From Alishewanella longhuensis (GTDB taxonomy: Bacteria; Pseudomonadota; Gammaproteobacteria; Enterobacterales; Alteromonadaceae), in NCBI RefSeq assembly GCF_014653435.1, contig NZ_BNAO01000001.1, positions 717,739 through 781,738 of the forward strand: 64,000 bases of DNA, written 5' to 3'. Made by a program: the position numbers and the translations under genes. This document shows, one piece after another, positions 10,334 to 18,405 of the stretch; position 1 is the stretch's first letter, and each line of letters begins with the position of its first letter. The notes below the pieces were generated by a model. It saw only the letters and a program-made list of their open reading frames with translations, did no database searches and had not been told where the DNA came from.

Positions 10334-11041
10334 ATGTCCATTCTGATGGATGCATTAAAACAGCAGCAGCCGACAGTACCCGCGCCTGCTACTTCTGCTT
10401 TTTGGCGTAATCTTGCTATTGCTTTAGCATTGCTCTTAGCTATTGGCATTGGGTTCGTAGCAGGATATTTATTGCTACCTCATGGTCAGCAAGCTCAAGT
10501 TGAGTTGGGGTCTACCGTTGCAGCGCCTGAACCTTTGCCAGCCGCATTGCCGGTTGAAATTGCGAATTTGTTGTCAACCGCTAAGGTTCCTGAACTGGCT
10601 GCAGTAGCTAGGACTGAGGTTGAGCCGGTTGTTGAAACCTTACCTGCGGAACCTGCAGTAGTCAGTTTAACAGCTAATACTGCTAGGGCAGAACCTGAAC
10701 CTGAAATTCCTACCGAATTACGCGAGCGCTTTGCTAGTGCGCTTGCGCAAAGTGCCCAGAACAATTCGCCATCGACAAACACCTTAACCACCCATAGTGC
10801 TCCAGCGCTGGATGTAGGTCTGCTGGACCTTACGTTGCAGCGGCAGTTACCCAAGCTAAAATTTGAGGCTCATGTGTATGCAACTCAGCCAGCTCAGCGT
10901 TGGGTTAAAGTGAATGGTAAATCTTTACAAGAAGGACAATGGGTCACGGCAGATGTTCGTTTAAGAGAGATCACACCCCAATACGTATTATTAGAATACG
11001 GGCAACAGCTATTTAGTATGCGGGCCCTCAGCGAATGGTAA
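10334..11041 (+). CDS. gspB: Type II secretion GspB-like protein
   Basis: The 235-aa protein starts MSILMDALKQQQ, the usual short cytoplasmic opening of GspB, followed by a membrane span at about residues 26-48, a low-complexity Pro/Ala/Glu periplasmic linker (about 60-150), and a C-terminal domain of about 70 residues (from LDLTLQRQLPKLKFEAHVYA to LFSMRALSEW) that looks like the T2SSB domain. GspB is the partner of GspA in placing the GspD secretin. No other gsp genes are in the window, so the main gsp operon must be elsewhere if it exists. Its stop is two bases from the convergent HD-GYP gene. Confidence 0.8.
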   Translation: MSILMDALKQQQPTVPAPATSAFWRNLAIALALLLAIGIGFVAGYLLLPHGQQAQVELGSTVAAPEPLPAALPVEIANLLSTAKVPELAAVARTEVEPVVETLPAEPAVVSLTANTARAEPEPEIPTELRERFASALAQSAQNNSPSTNTLTTHSAPALDVGLLDLTLQRQLPKLKFEAHVYATQPAQRWVKVNGKSLQEGQWVTADVRLREITPQYVLLEYGQQLFSMRALSEW

Positions 11042-11042
11042 T

Positions 11043-12170
11043 TTATAAGTAATTGTGAGGCTCTAAGCTGTAAGTCTTTAAGTCAACACAGGCTTCAATT
11101 TGTTCTTCTTGCTGGCGTGATAAATCAATAATCTTACTGGGAATGTGATGATGGTGATGGCTGTGATAAAACACCTTCACCTTTGGTTGCATTGGCTTTT
11201 TAATATTATTTTCCAGCACTAAAGCCAAGCGCCCGGTGGTCAGTTTTACGACGGTGCCGGGTGGATAAATACCCATGCATTTAATAAATAACTGTAAATA
11301 ATCGTTATCCAGTTTTTCAGGCGCCATAGCAAGGAGTTGCTTAATCACGCTAAGTGGATTGCTATAGCCTGGTTGTTGGCTGCTAAGTTGTTCGTATAAA
11401 TTGACGATAGCAAGCATTCGGCTGCCATTATCAATTTGTTGTTGTTTAATACTCGGTGTACCACTGCCATCTAAGTACGCACAATGTTGGCTAATCCAAA
11501 GCGAAATACTGCCAGCGAGCACGGTGCTCTGTTGCAGAACTGCCAGGCTGGTATTAATAGCAGCCGCATCGGGTCGTTTTAATAAGGCAGGATTTTGCGC
11601 CTTACCAACGTCATGTAACAAGGCTGCGGTAATCAGCGCTTCAATTTTATGCTTAGGAAAGTTTAAAAAGCGTGCAAAAGCAGCCATATAAACGGCACAA
11701 TTAATACTATGTTGTAACAGTTGATCACTTTCGGTGGCAATACGTGTTATACAAAGTAATACATCGGGATTGCGACTAACAGAATCAGACAAACCCGCGC
11801 TAACTTCATGTATCAATGTAAGATCAACCGGCTCAGCTTTAGTCGCAGCGTGCAAAATACGTTGTTGTGCTATTTTGGTTTGTTCAAGACAGCGTTCTGC
11901 TTTAGGCTGCTCATCGGCAAATACCGCACGAAAGGCTGCGGGTTCGGCTTTTTCTATTGGTGTCGCTTTAATATTTTGATTATTTGTGACCAGTTGCTTG
12001 GCAGGATCGATGGCAACGACACGAACGCCTTTGTCTTTTAATGCTCTGATCGCTTGCTGAGTTCTTACCCAGCCAGCATGTTTAATTTCCAGCTCACCGC
12101 TTTGTTCCAGCACTTGCACCACATAGCTGCCAGGCTGAAGTTTATCAATCGACACTTTCTGGTAAGTCAT
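11043..12170 (-). CDS. DUF3391 plus degenerate HD-GYP domain protein
   Basis: The 375-aa protein (ATG at 12170, MTYQKVSIDKLQPGSYVVQV) has an N-terminal DUF3391-like region (about 1-60) and an HD-GYP region (about 140-300), a fold whose active members hydrolyse cyclic-di-GMP. HDVGK is kept at 186-190 and H154 is kept, but other metal ligands look lost: the usual HH is QHC (228-230), DGSGYP is DGSGTP (234-239), and the DxxD of ADVYDAL is replaced in IVNLYEQL (about 255-262). It probably binds or regulates rather than cleaves c-di-GMP (inference). A run of five histidines (338-342) lies in the C-terminal part. Confidence 0.75.
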   Translation of the reverse strand: MTYQKVSIDKLQPGSYVVQVLEQSGELEIKHAGWVRTQQAIRALKDKGVRVVAIDPAKQLVTNNQNIKATPIEKAEPAAFRAVFADEQPKAERCLEQTKIAQQRILHAATKAEPVDLTLIHEVSAGLSDSVSRNPDVLLCITRIATESDQLLQHSINCAVYMAAFARFLNFPKHKIEALITAALLHDVGKAQNPALLKRPDAAAINTSLAVLQQSTVLAGSISLWISQHCAYLDGSGTPSIKQQQIDNGSRMLAIVNLYEQLSSQQPGYSNPLSVIKQLLAMAPEKLDNDYLQLFIKCMGIYPPGTVVKLTTGRLALVLENNIKKPMQPKVKVFYHSHHHHHIPSKIIDLSRQQEEQIEACVDLKTYSLEPHNYL

Positions 12171-12242
12171 AGTGGTATTTACGTCCTGTGCAGTATGCAG
12201 CTGAGGCAAATAGAAAAGCTGGTGCATACATAGCAATATAGC

Positions 12243-12270
12243 AAAAAGCCCACATTGCGGTGGGCTTTTT
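12243..12270 (-). terminator. Rho-independent terminator of putA
   Basis: An 11-bp perfect stem (AAAAAGCCCAC / GTGGGCTTTTT, loop 12254-12259) lies 70 bases past the putA stop. T runs on both sides of the symmetrical stem would let it act in either direction, but only putA reads toward it from nearby. Confidence 0.8.
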
Positions 12271-12341
12271 ACGCTATTTTAACATGGATTTATGTTTAAT
12301 CCGTTGCTGATCACTGTTAAAGACAGCGGTTGACGCCAACG

Positions 12342-15300
12342 TTAACCAATATTATCTGCCATAGTCATAAGCGAAGCATTGCCTCCTGCGGCAGTAGTGT
12401 TGATGGTGATGGTTTTCTCAGTTACTAAGCGGTGCAGCATCCTCTCATCAGCCGGAGCGGTAATAAGCGGCAAAATAGCACCTTCACGGGCAGCGATTAA
12501 CTCTCCGGCTAGTGGCTTTAAGGCGCTACTCACTTCAATGATAGCACCGGCTAAGTCGGTATGTGCCAACAGAGTAGTTAAACAATCTAAGCGTACTACG
12601 GCTAATAAGTGCTGTGGCATACCGGCCGCAATTAACGCCTTAATACAGGCTTCCGCTTCTGCTAAGTCAGCTTCTTCTACTGCAGTGATTACCGCGTTAC
12701 CAGCGGCTAGCGCGGTGATAATGCTTAATAACCAATGACTAAAGCTGCAGCTGTCATCGCGTAGCAGGGCTAAGATGCCGCGTGGATCTAATGTCAGAGT
12801 ATTGCTCTCTCCGGTTGGGCCAGGCAAATTAATGGGGCGCAGTAACTCCAGCTCTACCCGCTGTAACTTGCTGCGTGCCATGCTTAACACTTGTTCTAAA
12901 TCGGGTTCTAGCCGGCTGACGACCTTATTAGATGCCAGTGACGCCAAAAACTGGCGTAGTACCGAGGTGCGTTGATTAATGGGAGCTAAGGCCCATTTAT
13001 ACTGGGCTATAGCGGCCGCTGGCATAGCGTACGCTACAGCACTGCTAGTCGTTTCTGCTAGTAGGCGGCTTTTCTTCGCCTCATCTAACTCCGGACAGGC
13101 CACGCTTAAATTATCTTTGACTAAGCGTTGTAAATATAGGGGGCCACCGGCTTTGGGGCCTGTGCCTGATAAACCGCGGCCACCGAAAGGCTGTACGCCA
13201 ACCACAGCACCTATCATATTGCGGTTAACATAAACGTTGCCGGCTTTAATTTCGCGGGTCACTTTCCGGGTTAGCTGTTCAATACGGCTATGCACACCCA
13301 TGGTCAGGCCGTAGCCTGTGGCATTAATTTGTGCAATCACTTTATCTATTTCATCGGCTTTAAAGCGAATAATATGCACAACAGGGCCAAAGACTTCGCG
13401 CTCTAACACTGTTAAATCGCTAATCTCATACAGATGTGGGGCAAAGAAAAAATGCTCACCGTCGGTTGGGATCTTACAGGCATAGTGCAGTGTGGCTTTA
13501 TCCTGCAGATAGTGCACATGGTTCGTCAAACGCTCATGCGCTTTGCTATCAATCACCGGTCCTAAATCGGTGCTTAACCAGGCTGGATCACCCACATGCA
13601 GCTCGGCCATGGCGCCTTTAATCATGGTAATGATTTTATCGGCCACGTCTTCTTGTAAAAATAACACCCTTAGTGCCGAGCAGCGCTGCCCAGCACTTTG
13701 GAAACCAGAAGAGATCACATCATCGACAACTTGTTCGGGCAGGGCCGTTGAATCCACAATCATACAGTTTTGACCACCGGTTTCGGCAATCAATGGCACG
13801 GGTTCACCGCCGCGTTCGGCTAATTTGCGGGCGATCCAGCACCCGGTTTCCGTGGAGCCGGTAAACATCACACCTTGTATGCGAAGATCTGGCACTATGT
13901 GCTCGCCTACCTGACGACCCGGAGCTATCACTAATTGCACCACATGCTCTGGCATGCCGCATTGTTGCAATAGTTCTAAGGTACGCACCGCCACCAAACT
14001 GGTTTGTTCGGCGGGTTTGGCCAGCACGGTATTCCCTGCGACAATGGCTGCGGCAACCTGACCAATAAAGATGGCCAGTGGGAAGTTCCACGGGCTGATA
14101 CAGAGGAATACACCACGAGCATGTTGCGGTGTAGCAAACAGCAGCTCGGCTTGATGGGCATAGTAGCGGCAAAAATCGATTGCTTCACGTACTTCGGCGA
14201 CCGCATCAGCCAGCACTTTACCGGCTTCTTTAACACATAGAGTCAGTAATTCATCGCGATGCTGCTCCATCGCATCGGCTAAACGCCGCAGCAGTTCGGC
14301 TCTCTCTGTTACGGCACTTTGTGACCAGCGAGTAAATGCTTGCTCGGCATTGCTAAGCAATTGCTGCATTGTTTCGGCATCAGCGTACTGTAAGTAGCCA
14401 ATGATTTCTTGCAAATCTGCCGGGTTTACTACGGGCACGCTATTGGCTGGTGCCGTTTGCGTGCTTAGTGCTTTGGCAAATTGTGTCATATGCTGTTGTA
14501 GTGGTGTTAACTGATTAATATCGGTTAAATCTAAACCACGGGAGTTTAAGCGGCTGTTGCCATAGAGGTTAGCGGGTAGTGGAATAGACTGATTACGTTT
14601 TTTCTTCCAGCCTTTAACTTGCTCTACCGGATCTTGTAACAAGGATTCGACCGGAATGCTTTCATCAATAATATTGTTTACAAAGGAGCTATTAGCACCA
14701 TTTTCGAGTAAGCGACGTACTAAGTACGCCAGCAGATCAGCATGTTCGCCAACGGGGGCGTAGATCCGGCAAGGGATCTTTTCATTGGCAACGACCAAAT
14801 CATAAAGGGCATCCCCCATGCCATGTAAACGTTGGAATTCAAAACCGCTTAACTCACCGGCCATTTCGATAATAGTGGCGACAGTGTACGCATTATGGGT
14901 AGCAAATTGTGGGTAAATACTGTCGCGGTAGCTCAGCAATTTTTTGGCACACGCCTGATAAGAAACGTCAGTCGCTGGCTTACGGCTAAATACCGGGAAA
15001 TCGTCTAGGCCTTCCACTTGCGAGACTTTAATTTCGGTATCCCAGTAAGCGCCTTTCACCAAGCGAACCATCATTTTCCGGCCGACTTTTAGCGTAATCT
15101 CGCGCAGCCATTCAATCACATAAATACCGCGCTTCTGATAAGCCTGCACGGCTAAACCAAAGCCTTCCCAGCCGTTTAGATCAGGATCGCTAAATACCGT
15201 ACCGATCACATCTAATGACATATCCAGGCGGTCTGCTTCCTCAGCATCGACTGTAAAGCCAATATTGTAGGACTTTGCCGCTAAGGCTAATTGTTTTAAG

Positions 15301-16118
15301 CGCGGTACAAGCTCCTGGTGCACCCGGTCTAAATGACTAAATTCGTAACGCGGGTGAATGGCGGATAACTTAACCGAAATGCCAGGGCTCTTAATGGGAC
15401 CTCGACCGTTAGCCGCTTTACCAATAGCATGAATCGCCAGCATATAGGCTTCAAAGTAGCGATCGGCATCGGCCATGGTACGGGCACCTTCGCCCAGCAT
15501 ATCGTAAGAATAGCTAAAACCTTTGGCTTCCATCTCGGTTGCACGATCTAGCGCTTTGTCGATAGTGGTACCCAAGACGAATTGCGATCCCATAATTTGC
15601 ATTGCGTAACGCACAGCCTGACGAATCACTGGCTCACCTAAGCGACCACAGGTGCGCTTTAACAAGCCAAATTGCTGTTTTTTCTCTTCATCTGAGTAGT
15701 TCACCAGCTTGCCGGTCAGTAACAAACCCCAGCTCGACATATTAACAAAGACCGAGCTGCTGTTACCTAAGTGGGCACTCCAATCTCCTTGCGACAGTTT
15801 GTCGCGGATCAGTCGATCGGCAGTGGTGGTGTCGGGTACGCGTAATAGTGCTTCGGCTAAGCACATCAGTACCAAGCCTTCTTCAGTAGATAATGAAAAC
15901 TCGTTTAATAGCGCATCTACGCCACCTTTACCGACCTGCGCCTGACGAATATACAACACTAACTGACGCGCTCTTTCCCAGGCGCGACTGCGGGTTTTCG
16001 CATCCACCTCGGCCAGCGGCAGCAAGAAATCCAGTACCTGATCTTCATCGGCACGGTAATGATCGCGGATAAGTTGGCGAATCGGGTCGGTAGTGACCAG
16101 TGAACCATTAAACAGCAT
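12342..16118 (-). CDS. putA: Bifunctional proline dehydrogenase / P5C dehydrogenase PutA, no RHH domain
   Basis: Oxidises proline to glutamate in two steps at the inner face of the membrane: FAD-dependent proline dehydrogenase, then NAD-dependent pyrroline-5-carboxylate dehydrogenase. The ATG at 16118 (MLFNGSLVTTDPIRQLIRDHY) gives 1258 aa. The PRODH barrel shows MVRLVKGAYWDTEIK and RRLLENGANSSFVNN (about residues 350-510); the aldehyde dehydrogenase shows FLCISPWNFPLAIF and the catalytic cysteine in SAGQRCSALR (about 630-860); a C-terminal ALDH-like tail follows. The N-terminal ribbon-helix-helix repressor domain of E. coli PutA (1320 aa) is missing, so this PutA cannot autoregulate, which fits the divergent Lrp-family gene. 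Confidence 0.96.
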   Translation of the reverse strand: MLFNGSLVTTDPIRQLIRDHYRADEDQVLDFLLPLAEVDAKTRSRAWERARQLVLYIRQAQVGKGGVDALLNEFSLSTEEGLVLMCLAEALLRVPDTTTADRLIRDKLSQGDWSAHLGNSSSVFVNMSSWGLLLTGKLVNYSDEEKKQQFGLLKRTCGRLGEPVIRQAVRYAMQIMGSQFVLGTTIDKALDRATEMEAKGFSYSYDMLGEGARTMADADRYFEAYMLAIHAIGKAANGRGPIKSPGISVKLSAIHPRYEFSHLDRVHQELVPRLKQLALAAKSYNIGFTVDAEEADRLDMSLDVIGTVFSDPDLNGWEGFGLAVQAYQKRGIYVIEWLREITLKVGRKMMVRLVKGAYWDTEIKVSQVEGLDDFPVFSRKPATDVSYQACAKKLLSYRDSIYPQFATHNAYTVATIIEMAGELSGFEFQRLHGMGDALYDLVVANEKIPCRIYAPVGEHADLLAYLVRRLLENGANSSFVNNIIDESIPVESLLQDPVEQVKGWKKKRNQSIPLPANLYGNSRLNSRGLDLTDINQLTPLQQHMTQFAKALSTQTAPANSVPVVNPADLQEIIGYLQYADAETMQQLLSNAEQAFTRWSQSAVTERAELLRRLADAMEQHRDELLTLCVKEAGKVLADAVAEVREAIDFCRYYAHQAELLFATPQHARGVFLCISPWNFPLAIFIGQVAAAIVAGNTVLAKPAEQTSLVAVRTLELLQQCGMPEHVVQLVIAPGRQVGEHIVPDLRIQGVMFTGSTETGCWIARKLAERGGEPVPLIAETGGQNCMIVDSTALPEQVVDDVISSGFQSAGQRCSALRVLFLQEDVADKIITMIKGAMAELHVGDPAWLSTDLGPVIDSKAHERLTNHVHYLQDKATLHYACKIPTDGEHFFFAPHLYEISDLTVLEREVFGPVVHIIRFKADEIDKVIAQINATGYGLTMGVHSRIEQLTRKVTREIKAGNVYVNRNMIGAVVGVQPFGGRGLSGTGPKAGGPLYLQRLVKDNLSVACPELDEAKKSRLLAETTSSAVAYAMPAAAIAQYKWALAPINQRTSVLRQFLASLASNKVVSRLEPDLEQVLSMARSKLQRVELELLRPINLPGPTGESNTLTLDPRGILALLRDDSCSFSHWLLSIITALAAGNAVITAVEEADLAEAEACIKALIAAGMPQHLLAVVRLDCLTTLLAHTDLAGAIIEVSSALKPLAGELIAAREGAILPLITAPADERMLHRLVTEKTITINTTAAGGNASLMTMADNIG

Positions 16119-16252
16119 AAGAGGTATCCTGAAATTAGGCTTTAGTTTGCTGCGGCATTTTAGTGAAAAGACCACAGAATAGGGTGGTTATTTTTCCGAT
16201 TTAACCGTATATAATCTGGCATTAATGACCTTTAACCCGAAAAAATGCTGCC

Positions 16253-16762
16253 ATGAACCAAAGCGTCAAAGCCAAAGCGTTAGACCGTATTGACATCAGT
16301 ATTCTCGATACGTTGCAAAAAGAAGGGCGTATTGCCAATGTTGATTTAGCAAAGAAGGTGAATTTAAGCGCCAGTCCTTGTATTGACCGGGTAAAACGTC
16401 TTGAGAAAGAGGGATTTATTGAAGGGTATGGCGCCAGACTCAATAGCAGTAAATTGGGTTATGGTACAGCTGCTTTCATTCAGGTGACCTTAGATAGAAC
16501 CACCAGTGATGTCTTTGATAAGTTCCGGGAAGCCGTAGTGATGATCCCGCAGGTTGCTGAGTGTCATATGGTTGCGGGCGGCTTTGATTATTTGTTAAAG
16601 CTAAGGTTACCAAATATGGAAGCTTACCGTAGTATTTTAGCACAGATAGTGGATCTGCCCGGGGTAGCGCAAACCCATACTTATGTAGTGATTGAGCAGG
16701 TGAAAAATGATCGGGGGTTACCGTTGAAACATCATGCTGATGCCAGTACCCCCCCGCTTTAA
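16253..16762 (+). CDS. Lrp/AsnC-family regulator, probable activator of putA
   Basis: The 169-aa protein has a winged helix-turn-helix at about 10-60 (LDRIDISILDTLQKEGRIAN, LAKKVNLSASPCIDRVKRLE) and a C-terminal RAM ligand-binding domain (AFIQVTLDR, GGFDYLLKLRLPNMEAY). It is divergent from putA with 134 bases between the starts. In alphaproteobacteria a divergent Lrp-type gene, putR, activates putA in response to proline; I infer the same role here because this PutA lacks its own DNA-binding domain. The control region would be 16119-16252. Confidence 0.88.
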   Translation: MNQSVKAKALDRIDISILDTLQKEGRIANVDLAKKVNLSASPCIDRVKRLEKEGFIEGYGARLNSSKLGYGTAAFIQVTLDRTTSDVFDKFREAVVMIPQVAECHMVAGGFDYLLKLRLPNMEAYRSILAQIVDLPGVAQTHTYVVIEQVKNDRGLPLKHHADASTPPL

Positions 16763-16767
16763 CATGA

Positions 16768-17367
16768 TTACATCCAGCGCTCGCTGTTGCGACGTTGTGG
16801 TATTAACTTCGGCAATAGCAAACCGAAAATGAGACCAAAGAACAAGATAGCGCCCCCCAATACCATAGGCTGCTGCCAGAAACTGGCTTCTGTTTTATCC
16901 AGTTCTGTCGTTAAACGCTCATTGCTACGGCTGAGTTGCTGTAGTTCTTGTTGCGCCTGATCTCGCTCCAAAGTTATCCGGTTTAGATCGGTTTGCAATA
17001 AGCTATTCGCTTGTTCCAGTTCGGCCAGTTTGGTGCTTTGTTCGGTAAAGGTGGCTTGCAATTCACTAAGCTGAGCACTGAGCCCCGGTGTAAAAGTTAA
17101 GTTCTCTTTTGGTAACCAGCCGGTTTTGTTTTCGTCATACTGAATTTGTGCATAACCATTTTCTTCACTAAGACGCATAACACTACTGCCTGCTGCCAGG
17201 GTGCCGATGATACGGTATTGATTACCTGGACCAGAGTGTAAATACACTACTAAAGCATCACTAATATAAGCCGGGGTTTGTTCGGTTTGGCTTTGCGCCG
17301 GCAGCCAGAAACAGAACAGGCCAAGAAAAAATAACGGGCGAACAGAGCTGCGAAATAAGCTAAACAT
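16768..17367 (-). CDS. ygiM: YgiM-like SH3-domain membrane protein (TIGR04211 family)
   Basis: The ATG at 17367 (MFSLFRSSVRPLFFLGLFCFW) has AGGATACCT upstream and gives 199 aa. Layout: signal peptide (1-27), one bacterial SH3 domain at about 30-100 (VYLHSGPGNQYRIIGTLAAG, GWLPKENL), a coiled coil rich in Glu/Gln/Leu at about 105-165, a membrane span at about 172-190, and a basic tail. This layout and the place next to ygiF/glnE match E. coli ygiM. The biochemical role is unknown; an envelope scaffold is likely. Confidence 0.85.
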   Translation of the reverse strand: MFSLFRSSVRPLFFLGLFCFWLPAQSQTEQTPAYISDALVVYLHSGPGNQYRIIGTLAAGSSVMRLSEENGYAQIQYDENKTGWLPKENLTFTPGLSAQLSELQATFTEQSTKLAELEQANSLLQTDLNRITLERDQAQQELQQLSRSNERLTTELDKTEASFWQQPMVLGGAILFFGLIFGLLLPKLIPQRRNSERWM

Positions 17368-17486
17368 AGGTATCCTGAGAGTTAATTTGAAAACACGCTC
17401 TAAAGCTTTATCGGCGATGATAGGGAGTTGTGTAGCAATTGACAAGGGCTAATATACCCAAGTATCTCAAGCCGAAGGAAAACGAG

Positions 17487-18395
17487 ATGAGCATAGAGCT
17501 GGAATTAAAGTATTTAATAGGGGCAAGTGACGCTGCGCTGTTGCCTGAATTACTGCAGGTTTATGCTAAACCAGCGACGGGTACGACACAGCAATTATTT
17601 AATGCGTATTTTGATACGCCCGATAACTGGTTTCGGCGCCATGATATGGGGCTGCGTACCCGGCAAAAAAATGGCCGCTTTGAACAAACCATTAAACTGG
17701 CTGGGCAGCAACATGGTGCGCTGCAGATTCGCCCGGAATATAATGTGCCTTGTATCGGCGTTGTACCGGTATTGGCGGATTTTCCTGCAGAAATTTGGCC
17801 AGCGGCAACTGATATTGCCGAGTTGCAACAGCAATTAACTGAGCTATTTCGCACGGATTTTCAGCGGCAAAGCTGGCAGCTCAAGTTGCCAAAAGCCGAA
17901 GTTGAAGTGGTATATGATAACGGTGAGGTGCGTGCGCAGGAGCGCCGTCAGGCCATTTCTGAACTAGAAATCGAGCTGCTGACCGGGCAGCCAGATGAGC
18001 TGTTTGAGCTGGCAAGCTTCTTATTGCATGCAGTGCCGATGCGCACTGGTTGGTTAAGTAAAGCGGCCAGAGGTTATCAGCTGTATCAGCAAAAAACGAC
18101 ACCCTGGCCCTCGCCTTTGGCGACGATGACAGGCAATGTTCTCACTCATTTGCAGCGGTTGCAACAGCTAGAGAACTGCTATTTACAGCAACTTGCACCT
18201 GAGTTACTTACTGCTGCTGAGCTTGAACTTCAGGCTTTAGCTAATGCGTTAACTGATGAAGGTCAGCAATTGTTAGCGAGTGACGCCAGGGCTTTAGCTC
18301 GTCGCTTAGCAGAAGATGCGGGGCTGCTTTTTAACAGCCAGGCGTACCATTTGTTGTTGTTAAAACTTTCCAAACTGTTGCTTAAAACCGCTTAA
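17487..18395 (+). CDS. ygiF: CYTH-domain inorganic triphosphatase (YgiF-like), short
   Basis: The ATG at 17487 (MSIELELKYLIG) shows the ExExK signature of CYTH tunnel phosphatases at residues 4-8. The CYTH domain runs to about residue 205 (QLFNAYFDTPDNWFRR, LRTRQKNGRFEQTIKL, EVEVVYDNGEV, SELEIELLTG). E. coli YgiF (433 aa) continues with a complete CHAD domain; here only about 90 residues follow, so CHAD is strongly reduced. The family hydrolyses tripolyphosphate. glnE follows after 10 bases, the same pairing as in E. coli. Confidence 0.88.
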   Translation: MSIELELKYLIGASDAALLPELLQVYAKPATGTTQQLFNAYFDTPDNWFRRHDMGLRTRQKNGRFEQTIKLAGQQHGALQIRPEYNVPCIGVVPVLADFPAEIWPAATDIAELQQQLTELFRTDFQRQSWQLKLPKAEVEVVYDNGEVRAQERRQAISELEIELLTGQPDELFELASFLLHAVPMRTGWLSKAARGYQLYQQKTTPWPSPLATMTGNVLTHLQRLQQLENCYLQQLAPELLTAAELELQALANALTDEGQQLLASDARALARRLAEDAGLLFNSQAYHLLLLKLSKLLLKTA

Positions 18396-18405
18396 AGGAA
18401 GTCTT

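Noticed and set aside
11136-11165. Five-histidine run in the HD-GYP gene as a cloning-tag artefact
   Set aside because: The surrounding residues continue naturally, the codons are mixed CAT/CAC, and the run is internal rather than terminal, so it is native sequence.
13804-14240. Several open frames antisense to and in other frames of putA
   Set aside because: They lie wholly inside a strongly supported gene and have no family features; they arise from codon bias.
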